The notes under the pieces were generated by a model. That model worked only from the letters and a program-made list of their open reading frames with translations. It had not been told where the DNA came from and ran no database searches. A DNA stretch of 64,000 bases, from contig DFOS01000008.1 of NCBI GenBank assembly GCA_002376845.1, forward strand, positions 11,841 through 75,840, read 5' to 3'. Position numbers and translations under genes: made by a program. Origin of the DNA: Bdellovibrionaceae bacterium UBA3535 (GTDB taxonomy: Bacteria > Bdellovibrionota > Bdellovibrionia > Bdellovibrionales > UBA840). Each line of letters starts with the position of its first letter. Within the stretch, counting starts at the first letter, position 1. Below, piece by piece: positions 1-7,284 of this stretch.

Positions 1-76
1 ATATTTCTTCTAATTTGAATGGAAAAGCATTGATGTAGTCCTTTTTTAGACCTGCTAATACTTCTTCTATATTCAT
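1..76 (-). CDS. Hpt-domain phosphotransfer protein (partial, N-terminus only)
   Basis: Only the first 25 codons lie in the window; the gene runs off the left edge. The visible start reads M-N-I-E-E-V-L-A-G-L-K-K-D-Y-I, followed by a Leu/Glu-rich helix. This resembles the first helix of histidine phosphotransfer (Hpt) proteins, where a short Leu-rich helix with a K/R-x-x-Y element precedes the phosphorylated-His helix. The ATG overlaps the stop of the upstream histidine kinase as ATGA, so the two are probably translationally coupled. An Hpt protein fits as relay between the kinase and the receivers next to it. The His-bearing helix is outside the window, so the call rests on the start and the context. 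Confidence 0.5.
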   Translation of the reverse strand, partial: MNIEEVLAGLKKDYINAFPFKLEEI

Positions 77-1407
77 GCAACTTGCTCCTTGTCGCCCGAT
101 TCTAGTTGCCTAAAATCGTTTAATGTGAAGAAAAACACACTGCCGTTACCGAGCTCGGATTTCACCCCGATCTCACCGCTATGCGCTTCTACCAATGACT
201 TCGCAATAGATAGACCCAAACCCGTTCCTTTAACAAGCGGGCGGCCTGGACTATTGGCCTGTCGAAACTTTTGAAAAATGGATTCAATGTGTTGAGGCTC
301 GATACCTGGACCATAGTCCCGGACTTCTATCATGATACATTCGTTATCGAGCTTTGAAGATAGTTCTACTTTTGCTCCTTCGGGAGAGAATTTAATCGCA
401 TTACTAACCAAATTCACTATCACTTGTTTTATTTTATCCTTATCTACATAGATTTCAAGGTCTTCTATGTTAGATTTGTATTCGATATTCACATTTGCAT
501 TAAGAGATAGACCTTCTAAAGCTTCTTTTGCTCCTTGGATCACATCGTCCACCAAATACCAGTCTTTTTCTAGCTCATAGGACTTTGCTTCAATCTTTGC
601 TAAATCCAGCAAGTCATTAATCAGGCGGATCATACGATTGGATTCGTCTTCTGCAATCTTTATTAGGTGTTTGATCTTATGCGGAAGCGGAGCAATGCGC
701 TCGGCGCTAATTAGATTTAAAGAACCTTTTATAGAAGTCATGGGAGTCCTTAATTCATGACTGACAATGTTCATAAATTCAGACTTGGCTTCATCCAACT
801 CTTTTAACTCTTCCATATTACGAATCACTTTCTCTGCCATTAGTTGAAAGGAGCGATCTAAATTACCAATCTCATTATCTGGAGTATCATTAAAATTGTA
901 GGCATAATGACCATCGATAAAATCGTTGATCTTGCGAGATAGAGATTGAACAGGGGTTAGAATTTCTTTTTGCAAAAGGGAGAGCACATAGGTCATTGTT
1001 AGAATGTTAATTAGAAGAGAGCCTAGATAAGACCACCACATAAATTTTTCTACTTGCTGTTTCTTTTCGTTAAGGCGCACAAAAAAATCGGCCTCAAATT
1101 TTAACCAACTATCAATATTGGCTTGTAGTGTTTTCTCGTTCGCCGAAGAGTAGGCATCGATAACTTGCTTCATAATTTGTTGTCGGTTTTTGTTTTTTGA
1201 TAGCTTTCGCACAGTTTGCAGCTGTTTTAGATTATTTTCGCCTCTAGGTTTGCTGCTGACAAGGCGATAGAAATCAAAATATATATCCTTTTCTAGGGAA
1301 ATCTGCTTAACCGAAGAAAAGTGTTGATAAGAAAAAAATAGCAATCCGCAGATACTAAGAGTACATATGGCAAAAAAGAATTGGATCTTTTTTAATAAAC
1401 TTAGCAT
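73..1407 (-). CDS. Membrane-bound sensor histidine kinase (HAMP-HisKA-HATPase)
   Basis: A 444-residue sensor kinase of a two-component system in the inner membrane. It has a transmembrane helix at about residues 9-28, a roughly 90-residue extracytoplasmic region, a second helix at about 123-145, a HAMP linker at about 147-200, and a HisKA dimerisation helix with S-H-E-L-R (phosphorylated His217). The ATPase domain has N-box Asn332/336, G1 D-Y-G-P-G at 364-368 and G2 G-T-G-L-G-L at 394-399. The sensory region is all-helical with no recognisable ligand domain, so the signal is unknown. Its start overlaps the end of the preceding receiver gene by 7 nt and its end overlaps an Hpt-like gene by 4 nt, which indicates one operon. 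It lacks a receiver of its own, so partners are probably the two neighbouring receivers. Confidence 0.93.
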   Translation of the reverse strand: MLSLLKKIQFFFAICTLSICGLLFFSYQHFSSVKQISLEKDIYFDFYRLVSSKPRGENNLKQLQTVRKLSKNKNRQQIMKQVIDAYSSANEKTLQANIDSWLKFEADFFVRLNEKKQQVEKFMWWSYLGSLLINILTMTYVLSLLQKEILTPVQSLSRKINDFIDGHYAYNFNDTPDNEIGNLDRSFQLMAEKVIRNMEELKELDEAKSEFMNIVSHELRTPMTSIKGSLNLISAERIAPLPHKIKHLIKIAEDESNRMIRLINDLLDLAKIEAKSYELEKDWYLVDDVIQGAKEALEGLSLNANVNIEYKSNIEDLEIYVDKDKIKQVIVNLVSNAIKFSPEGAKVELSSKLDNECIMIEVRDYGPGIEPQHIESIFQKFRQANSPGRPLVKGTGLGLSIAKSLVEAHSGEIGVKSELGNGSVFFFTLNDFRQLESGDKEQVA

Positions 1408-1781
1408 GCAATCAATCCACGATCTTTCAAGATGTCAAATATTTCATCGCATACACTGATTGGCTCAAATGGTTTGGCTATAACACCAATGGCTCCAAGC
1501 TCATAAAAGTGATTAACAGAGGTTTCATCCGTTTTTGCGGTTAAAAAAATCACGGGCGTTGTTATACCCATAGTTTCTTTGATTTCCTGACAAGCTGTGG
1601 CTCCATCTTTTTCTGGCATCATGGCGTCCATAAGAATCAAGTCGTAGGCTTGTTGTTTAAGCTCATTAATTGCTAGCTGCCCATTTTCCACCGCCGTAAC
1701 TTTATGATCACCAATTTGCTCAAGCGTAATGGCTAAAATTGTGGAAATATTTTTATCATCTTCTGCAATCAGGATTCTCAT
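1401..1781 (-). CDS. Single-domain response regulator receiver (CheY-like)
   Basis: A 126-residue stand-alone receiver with no output domain. It shows the acidic pair Asp8/Asp9, the phosphoacceptor Asp52 in L-M-D-A-M-M-P, Thr81 and the conserved Lys103 followed by Pro. It therefore looks fully competent for phosphorylation and should signal by protein contact or act as a relay to the Hpt protein downstream. It lies between a receiver-PilZ-like gene (9 nt upstream) and the histidine kinase (7-nt overlap), which is probably its phosphodonor. Confidence 0.92.
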   Translation of the reverse strand: MRILIAEDDKNISTILAITLEQIGDHKVTAVENGQLAINELKQQAYDLILMDAMMPEKDGATACQEIKETMGITTPVIFLTAKTDETSVNHFYELGAIGVIAKPFEPISVCDEIFDILKDRGLIAC

Positions 1782-1790
1782 AACAACCTC

Positions 1791-2486
1791 TTAAGCACTA
1801 TGCTTTTTTGCACCCTGTAACATCCAGGCGCGTATTTTTTGTAAGTCTTGCTCTTTCATGCCAATAAACTGCAGTTTGACATGATATTTTCCATTTTCTT
1901 CATTCTTTGAACAGTTTAGAACCTTCATAAAGGGTTCTTGAATGCCAATTTCTTTGAATATAGCTGTATCTAGTTTTATATTGCGCCCATCGTGCAAGCG
2001 TTCCTCGCTCATTACTTCCATGCCCACTTCACTAAGCGTTAAAATTACAGAGGGCAATCTTAGAAAAGCTTTATTAGAAACATTCGTCTTCGCAATCTCT
2101 ACACTGGCCACATGCTTTTTGTTTTGTGAGAGAATTTGATTGATCTTTTGTGTTAGTAAAAAAGGATCTATCGGCTTGATGATATAATCACTCGCTCCCA
2201 TGGCTACCGCTCTTTGAATGTCTTCTTTTTCGCGTCTGCCGGTTAAGAAAGCTACGGGAATATCTTTATGGTTCTTATTTTGTTTTAAAGTTGCCAGTAA
2301 GTCATAACCACTATGACGAGGCATATTGGCATCGGTGATTATCAAGTCGAAACTTCTTTGATTTAGATGATCCAAAGCCTCCTGTGCATCCTCTGCTACA
2401 AATACAAAGTGACCACTGGATGATAAAATTTCAGAGGCTATTTTTAAAATGTCGATGTCATCATCTACTACGAGTATGCTAGCCAT
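1791..2486 (-). CDS. Response regulator with C-terminal PilZ-like domain
   Basis: 231 residues. The N-terminal receiver (about 1-120) has Asp8-10, phosphoacceptor Asp52 in T-D-A-N-M-P, Thr82 and Lys104. The C-terminal region (about 130-225) contains S-E-V-G-M-E-V followed by a beta-rich stretch ending in K-L-Q-F-I-G, which resembles the D/N-x-S-x-x-G strand pattern of PilZ domains. The Arg-rich c-di-GMP motif that normally precedes it is not clear, so binding of c-di-GMP is uncertain. It is probably the first gene of the minus-strand signalling operon; about 120 nt separate it from the divergent gene upstream and should hold the promoter. The receiver assignment is firm; the output domain is an inference. 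Confidence 0.85.
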   Translation of the reverse strand: MASILVVDDDIDILKIASEILSSSGHFVFVAEDAQEALDHLNQRSFDLIITDANMPRHSGYDLLATLKQNKNHKDIPVAFLTGRREKEDIQRAVAMGASDYIIKPIDPFLLTQKINQILSQNKKHVASVEIAKTNVSNKAFLRLPSVILTLSEVGMEVMSEERLHDGRNIKLDTAIFKEIGIQEPFMKVLNCSKNEENGKYHVKLQFIGMKEQDLQKIRAWMLQGAKKHSA

Positions 2487-2605
2487 TTAATCTCCCTCTT
2501 ACTTATCGGTCTGTCTTTTAATAGATTATAGGCCAAGATAATAATTGGCCTTTGGTCGGATGTTTAAAATCCATTTATCTTGGATAAAAAGAGTGAGATA
2601 ATCGA

Positions 2606-3097
2606 GTGATGGAAAAGGAATGGAAGCTCTTAGTCAGGGCCAGTCATTGGATGGAGGCTGAGGGTCTGCGTATATATCTAGAAAGTGAAGGCATAGCCTG
2701 CAACGTGCCAGAGCGTAGCGTGAGTGGCAGTCTGCACGGTGAGCCAGACTTAAGGCTAAGTGGTTATTCTGCTGTATCCAGCGGCTTTGATGTTCTGGTG
2801 GGGGAAAAGGATTATGATAAGGCGAAGGCCCTATACCAGCTTTGGCTAGAGAGGCAAAAGCATGAAAATATATCAAGCAATGAAGAAAATCATAAGGACG
2901 CAAACTACTATTTGCATCGCTTTTTAGTTGCCTGCATTGGCACTTTTTTTGTTCCACCACTCATGCATATGGTGGCCTTGTATGTGGCCTATAAGTATTT
3001 AAAAAACAAAGGGCGCATATTGCACCCCAAGTTCTTAACCGGCATCACATTGTTTGTGATCAATGTGATCGTCTTGTTGGTTTATTTGCAGTTTTAA
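2606..3097 (+). CDS. DUF2007-type protein with C-terminal membrane helices
   Basis: 163 residues. The first 80 resemble DUF2007 (putative signal-transducing protein) domains: a W-K-L-L-V-R start, a helix with E-A-E-G-L-R-I-Y-L-E-S-E-G-I, and a terminal D-V-L-V-G-E-K-D-Y-D-K-A strand-helix. After a charged linker the C-terminus carries two hydrophobic segments (about 108-125 and 142-161) that should anchor it in the inner membrane. The cytoplasmic domain may bind a ligand or protein, but no function is established for the family. GTG 2606 and ATG 2609 are adjacent in-frame starts, with a purine-rich GAGTGAGA just upstream. It converges on grxD with a 4-nt stop overlap. Confidence 0.7.
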   Translation: MMEKEWKLLVRASHWMEAEGLRIYLESEGIACNVPERSVSGSLHGEPDLRLSGYSAVSSGFDVLVGEKDYDKAKALYQLWLERQKHENISSNEENHKDANYYLHRFLVACIGTFFVPPLMHMVALYVAYKYLKNKGRILHPKFLTGITLFVINVIVLLVYLQF

Positions 3098-3408
3098 GCT
3101 CGAAAGTCTTTTAAACTGTCTTGCAACTCTCCAGATTGATACATTTCTAGTAGAATGTCGCTTCCACCTAATAGTTCTTTTTTGACATAGAGTTGCGGGA
3201 TCGTTGGCCAGCTACCATATTCTTTAATGCCTTCACGGATTTCTTGATCTTCAAGTACATCCACAGAATGGAAGCTAACACCGACCTCATTAAGAACGGC
3301 AACCGCTCGGGCGGAAAAACCGCACTGCGGAAAACTGGGGTTTCCCTTCATAAAAAGAGTTACTGGGTTTTTTTCTAAAATTTCATCAATTCTTTCTTTT
3401 ACGCTCAT
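3094..3408 (-). CDS. grxD: Monothiol glutaredoxin (Grx4 family)
   Basis: 104 residues, full length for Grx4/GrxD. It has the monothiol C-G-F-S active site (Cys29), the preceding K-G lysine that contacts glutathione, T-I-P-Q-L-Y (cis-Pro region) and G-G-S-D-I at the glutathione site. The family binds a glutathione-coordinated [2Fe-2S] cluster and delivers it to client proteins, usually with BolA. Here the bolA gene lies directly upstream with a TAATG overlap, the classic pairing. Function in Fe-S trafficking is well supported. It ends 4 nt inside the convergent DUF2007 gene. Confidence 0.96.
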   Translation of the reverse strand: MSVKERIDEILEKNPVTLFMKGNPSFPQCGFSARAVAVLNEVGVSFHSVDVLEDQEIREGIKEYGSWPTIPQLYVKKELLGGSDILLEMYQSGELQDSLKDFRA

Positions 3409-3647
3409 TATTCTTCCTTTTTAATTGCTGTATTCAAGCTAATAGCGTGCATTTTACCAGAGCGTAGCTCCTCATTAAATAGTGCCATTATCGCTTGATG
3501 CTGTTTGACTCGATTAAGACCTGCAAAAGCCTTGGTTTTAACATCAATGTGAATCTTGTAGCCATCGCCATTGGGATCTTCTACATGAACTTCTGCATCG
3601 TCAAATCGCTGCTGAATTCGTTGAATGATTTCCTGTTTTGCAATCAT
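3408..3647 (-). CDS. bolA: BolA family protein
   Basis: 79 residues, typical for the short BolA/IbaG class. It shows the D-G-Y-K-I-H-I-D-V strand, a conserved loop, and the R-V-K-Q-H-Q-A-I helix with the invariant His that can ligate a Fe-S cluster, ending with M-H-A-I-S-L-N-T. BolA proteins form [2Fe-2S]-bridged heterodimers with monothiol glutaredoxins. The stop overlaps the start of grxD as TAATG, so the two are coupled and probably co-transcribed from a promoter in the AT-rich gap upstream. Confidence 0.93.
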   Translation of the reverse strand: MIAKQEIIQRIQQRFDDAEVHVEDPNGDGYKIHIDVKTKAFAGLNRVKQHQAIMALFNEELRSGKMHAISLNTAIKKEE

Positions 3648-3842
3648 GCCTGTTGGTATAAAAGAAAAACATAAAAAATTCTAGGAAATTGTAAAAAACA
3701 TCGACAGAAATTGGATGCAAACTAGCATAAATTTTCTGTTTAAAAAATCGACGAAAACCAAGGGATAAATTCTTAGAATTACTAGAAAAGTCTAAAATTC
3801 GTCAGGGAAATGTCGATAGATAAAGGTCTAGTGGAGTTTGTT

Positions 3843-4847
3843 ATGAAAAGAATAATTTCTAGTGCCGCAATTTTTTCCTTAGGTGGTTTTTTTATGATCG
3901 CCTACCAGAATTGTGCCGAAATAGATCCCTCCTATGTATACGATGATAACGTAATCCATCAACAGCAAAAGCTAGTGGATAACTCCTTTATCGAAATGTC
4001 GAATTTAAAAATTCAGCACTCCGCCCTTACCAGTTTTAATGAGGGATTGGCCTACCAATTGTCAGCAGAGTTTAGGGTAAAATATACCAATCACTTTTTG
4101 GGTTTGGAGCCCCGGCTAGAGGATACAGAGCTTTTTGTTTATAGCGGCGATAATATGATTTTAACTTTAAATACGGATAAAATTCGTTTGCATCAAAGAG
4201 AGTGTTACGAGTCCATAAAAGAAAATGGTAGTACATATTTTGATTGTGTATACGAGCTGCAAACCAAACAAGTCTTATCGAGAAACCCGAACTTATTAAA
4301 AACAAAGGATTTGCATATTGGTAACCGTGATCAAAAACTTGTAATCCTATTAGATAAGTATGAAGAAAATCTTGGTGGGAAATCATTTAAAATCAGTGCC
4401 ATGTATGACAATCAATACACTCCTGTAAAAGAGGCTCCCAAGCGGATGCTTGCAGAATCACAAGCTAGAAGTGTAAAGAAAGTTAGAAAACAAAAGACAA
4501 AAATCACCAAAGTAAAACAGCCGCAAAGAAAAGTGGTTGAAGTAAAAAAGAAAACACCATTGCCAGAAGGGCTTTTTTGTCACATACAAGTTTTAAACCC
4601 ACCGCACCTGGAGCTTTTATCGGATGTGAAAAAGGTGGGGGAGTACTACAGTGATCGCAACAATTGCCGCCAAGTCGCGATTCGTATTTCGCAAAATTAC
4701 TGTGATCGCTCCCTAATGGGGGAGATCGATTACTCACTTAGTATCAAAAATAACCAAGGCGGAAGGGTTCGCGTTCTAAATAAAGAGATCGACAGCATAG
4801 ACTGCGAGAAAGAAAATTCTCGGGGGCTTGCCCAAAGAAATTTCTAG
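3843..4847 (+). CDS. Putative lipoprotein with Y-Q-N-C signal end
   Basis: I place the start at ATG 3843, behind a GGAG, because it gives M-K-R-I-I-S-S-A-A-I-F-S-L followed by a hydrophobic stretch and A-Y-Q-N-C-A-E, a compact signal peptide ending at Cys24; an ATG 33 nt earlier is also in frame. The residues before the Cys (Y-Q-N) do not fit the usual lipobox, but the same Q-N-C ending recurs in two other genes of this window. The mature part (about 310 residues) is beta-rich, has a Lys/Arg-rich linker at about residues 211-240 and ends with several Cys (C-H-I, N-N-C-R, N-Y-C-D, D-C-E) that may form disulfides. No family recognised; probably an envelope protein. Confidence 0.75.
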   Translation: MKRIISSAAIFSLGGFFMIAYQNCAEIDPSYVYDDNVIHQQQKLVDNSFIEMSNLKIQHSALTSFNEGLAYQLSAEFRVKYTNHFLGLEPRLEDTELFVYSGDNMILTLNTDKIRLHQRECYESIKENGSTYFDCVYELQTKQVLSRNPNLLKTKDLHIGNRDQKLVILLDKYEENLGGKSFKISAMYDNQYTPVKEAPKRMLAESQARSVKKVRKQKTKITKVKQPQRKVVEVKKKTPLPEGLFCHIQVLNPPHLELLSDVKKVGEYYSDRNNCRQVAIRISQNYCDRSLMGEIDYSLSIKNNQGGRVRVLNKEIDSIDCEKENSRGLAQRNF

Positions 4848-4879
4848 CTTTTTGCCAAATAATTGCCTATAAAGCCAGC

Positions 4880-5158
4880 ATGGACTATTTCGAGCCGCAA
4901 AATCCGGCCTATATAAAGAAAGAGCGAGCCAAGGCCAGGGAGCTGCGCAAGAGCCAGTGGTGGAAACAGAAATTGGCCACAGGCATCTGTTATTATTGCG
5001 AGCAACGCTTCGATAAGGAAGATTTGAATATGGATCATCTGATTCCCCTAGTTCGAGGTGGAAAAACTAGCAAATCCAACTGCGTCCTCTCTTGTAAGGC
5101 CTGCAATTTCAAGAAAAAGCACAAAACCCCGGTGGACCTTATTTTAGAGGAGCTCTAA
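4880..5158 (+). CDS. Small HNH endonuclease
   Basis: 92 residues. A basic N-terminal helix is followed by C-Y-Y-C (Cys37/40), M-D-H-L-I-P-L (Asp52-His53), R-G-G-K, Asn67 and C-K-A-C-N (Cys72/75, Asn76). This is the zinc-finger HNH arrangement in which two CxxC pairs hold a structural zinc and D-H...N...N bind the catalytic metal. It is a stand-alone nuclease lying directly upstream of the topoisomerase VI operon, about 30 nt after the lipoprotein gene. Possible roles include DNA repair or a solitary mobile nuclease; the sequence does not decide. The start ATG 4880 gives a complete domain, but no strong ribosome-binding site is visible. Confidence 0.85.
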   Translation: MDYFEPQNPAYIKKERAKARELRKSQWWKQKLATGICYYCEQRFDKEDLNMDHLIPLVRGGKTSKSNCVLSCKACNFKKKHKTPVDLILEEL

Positions 5159-5376
5159 TTTTATGCCAATTTATTGAGCGTTTTATGGGGTGTGGGTTCT
5201 GGATGAAGGAAGACATTCCTTGCCTAGAATGACAGATTTTTCAACATTGGGGCCTCGCTTAATTGCTTAGAATTCAGGTAAATTCTTATTTTTGTTTGGT
5301 TTTTTCCGCTTTAGTCTTGCCATAAAGGGACATTCTTCGCTTAAATAAGCGTAGTTCCAAATCAACGAGGTGAAAC
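5159..5376 (+). other. Intergenic region with hairpin upstream of topoisomerase VI
   Basis: A gap of about 220 nt. An imperfect hairpin is visible at 5197-5229: TTCTGG pairs with CTAGAA (one G-U), then after a small internal loop AAGGAA pairs with TTCCTT around a GACA loop. No T-run follows, so it is not a classic intrinsic terminator. The promoter of the following operon should lie after it. A ribosome-binding site ACGAGGTG at about 5365-5372 precedes a TTG start at 5377. Confidence 0.35.
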
Positions 5377-7284
5377 TTGGCGCAGCAGACAAAAATTGTA
5401 TCCAGCTCTACGGCGGAATATTTTGCAAAAAATTTACAGCAGGTGGGCTTCTCGTCCCCCACAAAAGCCGTGCTTACCACATTGAAAGAGGCGGTGGATA
5501 ACTCTCTGGATGCTTGTGAAATGGCGGGTATTTTGCCCGAACTTACCATTGAGATTAAAAAAATTGGTACCGGCTCACAGAAAAATACCGATTTGATCGA
5601 AATATCCGTGGAGGACAATGGGCCAGGGCTTGAGGCCGAGGATTTGGCAAAAGTATTTGGCGAGTACTTGGCCTCCTCAAAGTTTGGACGCGGACAATGC
5701 TCCCGCGGACAACAAGGGATTGGTATTTCTGCCGCAACCACTTGGGCGCAGTTGACCAACGCCAAAGGCGTAGTGGTCACCTCGAAAACCAAGCGCATGC
5801 GAAAGGCAGTGCAGGGCCTCGTGAATGTTGATATCAAGGGTAACAAGGGGATGTTTTTAAATAAAAAAAGCATCGATTGGGATAAAGAGCATGGCCTGAA
5901 AGTAGAATTCAAAATTGATGGGCGCATTCAGCTAAATGGTGATGGGGGGCTGTTGACCTATCTAGAGGGCACCACCCTTTTAAACCCCCATGTAAAATTT
6001 AATTACAAATTGATGGACAATCCTTGGGTAAAGATAGATCGAGTTAGTAAAGATGTGCCTAGCATTCCGCCGCCAACTGATCCGCACCCGCACACCATGA
6101 AGCTGGGTGAGTTTATGACCCATGCACATATCTATGGAAATATGAAAGTGGGCAAGTGGCTCAAAACAAGTTTCTCCCGTGTTTCAGAGAACGTTATAAA
6201 AAACTTTGTTAAAAACGGTTTAGAAAAAAAGTACCTCAATCAAACTTTACAAAAACTATCGGACGAAGAGTTTAAAAAGGCCTATACGGCCATTCAAAAA
6301 ACCGATTTGATGTCACCGAGCACCAAGTCTGTACTGACGGTTGGAGAGGAGTCCCTAGCAAAAAGTATTCGGCGTATGGGAGAAGTGGATTTTTTCTCAG
6401 TAATAACTAGAAAGCCCAAAATATGTGACTTCAAGCCCGTAGTGGTGGAAGTTGCCATTGCAAGATTTTTAGATCGCGGTGGAGAGCATGACGATCCTGT
6501 ACGACTTCTGCGCTTTGCGAACCGTGTGCCGCTACAATTCGATAAGGGAAATTGCGCCATTACAAAATCCATTGAATCCGTGAACTGGCGCTCCTACGGA
6601 CTGTCGCAGCCAAAAAATTCTTTGCCGCGCGGACCTTATATTTTTGCGGTGAGTGTGGTTTCTCCTTTCATTAAATTTAAAAATGCTTCAAAAGAAACGA
6701 TCGATGCGTCAGACGAGTTGGTGGAGGAGTTGCGCCGAGCCCTAATGCAGGCGGGACAAAACCTTTCTAGGCATATCAAAAGAGAAGCTAGAGCTGCAGA
6801 TGTAGAAAGGAAAAAGCAGCACATAGAAAAGTTTGGCCCCATTCTTGTGGACACATTGGCGCGCATAGTGAAAGCGCCAGAAAAGAGGCGCAAAAAAGCG
6901 CAAGATGGTTTGCATAAGATTTTAGGACGTGACACCAAGGCAGAAGAGCAAAAGCTAGAGGTTGCCGAACAGCGCTTAATGGATTTAAAAGCAAAACGTT
7001 CCCACGTTTTAGAAACAAATGAAGAGGGCGAAGGCGCTAGCCAAGAGGCTCCAGTCACCGAAGTGAAGGCGAAGAAAAAGAAAACAGCAACGAAAAAGCA
7101 GGCTGCGAAGAAAAAAGCAAAAACGGCAAGCAAAAAGAAGGCCACCAAAAAGAAAACGGCTACAAAAAAGAAAGCTAGTAAAAAGAAAACGGCTACAAAA
7201 AAGAAAGCTAGTAAAAAGCAGGCTACTAAGAAAAAGACAAAAGCTAAGAAGGCCACAAAAAAGAAAACTAAGAGGACTCGATGA
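5377..7284 (+). CDS. top6B: DNA topoisomerase VI subunit B with Lys/Ala-rich C-terminal tail
   Basis: 635 residues: the ATPase subunit of type IIB topoisomerase VI, which gates passage of one duplex through another. The Bergerat fold shows the N-box K-E-A-V-D-N-S-L-D-A (Asn42), G1 E-D-N-G-P-G (79-84) and S-R-G-Q-Q-G-I-G-I-S (109-118). An H2TH-like region (about 230-340) and the transducer domain follow, with R-F-A-N-R-V-P (379-385), W-R-S-Y-G-L (404-409) and a conserved-looking switch Lys439. Residues from about 564 form a tail of K-K-K-A/T/S repeats like histone H1, atypical for the family. It starts at TTG 5377 behind ACGAGGTG. The stop overlaps top6A by 4 nt (ATGA). Topo VI is mainly archaeal, so a bacterial copy suggests old transfer. 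Confidence 0.95.
   Translation: MAQQTKIVSSSTAEYFAKNLQQVGFSSPTKAVLTTLKEAVDNSLDACEMAGILPELTIEIKKIGTGSQKNTDLIEISVEDNGPGLEAEDLAKVFGEYLASSKFGRGQCSRGQQGIGISAATTWAQLTNAKGVVVTSKTKRMRKAVQGLVNVDIKGNKGMFLNKKSIDWDKEHGLKVEFKIDGRIQLNGDGGLLTYLEGTTLLNPHVKFNYKLMDNPWVKIDRVSKDVPSIPPPTDPHPHTMKLGEFMTHAHIYGNMKVGKWLKTSFSRVSENVIKNFVKNGLEKKYLNQTLQKLSDEEFKKAYTAIQKTDLMSPSTKSVLTVGEESLAKSIRRMGEVDFFSVITRKPKICDFKPVVVEVAIARFLDRGGEHDDPVRLLRFANRVPLQFDKGNCAITKSIESVNWRSYGLSQPKNSLPRGPYIFAVSVVSPFIKFKNASKETIDASDELVEELRRALMQAGQNLSRHIKREARAADVERKKQHIEKFGPILVDTLARIVKAPEKRRKKAQDGLHKILGRDTKAEEQKLEVAEQRLMDLKAKRSHVLETNEEGEGASQEAPVTEVKAKKKKTATKKQAAKKKAKTASKKKATKKKTATKKKASKKKTATKKKASKKQATKKKTKAKKATKKKTKRTR

Noticed and set aside
5286..5927. 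Minus-strand ORF of 213 codons over the start of Top6B
   Set aside because: Low-quality composition, no motif, and it overlaps a conserved ATPase domain on the other strand.
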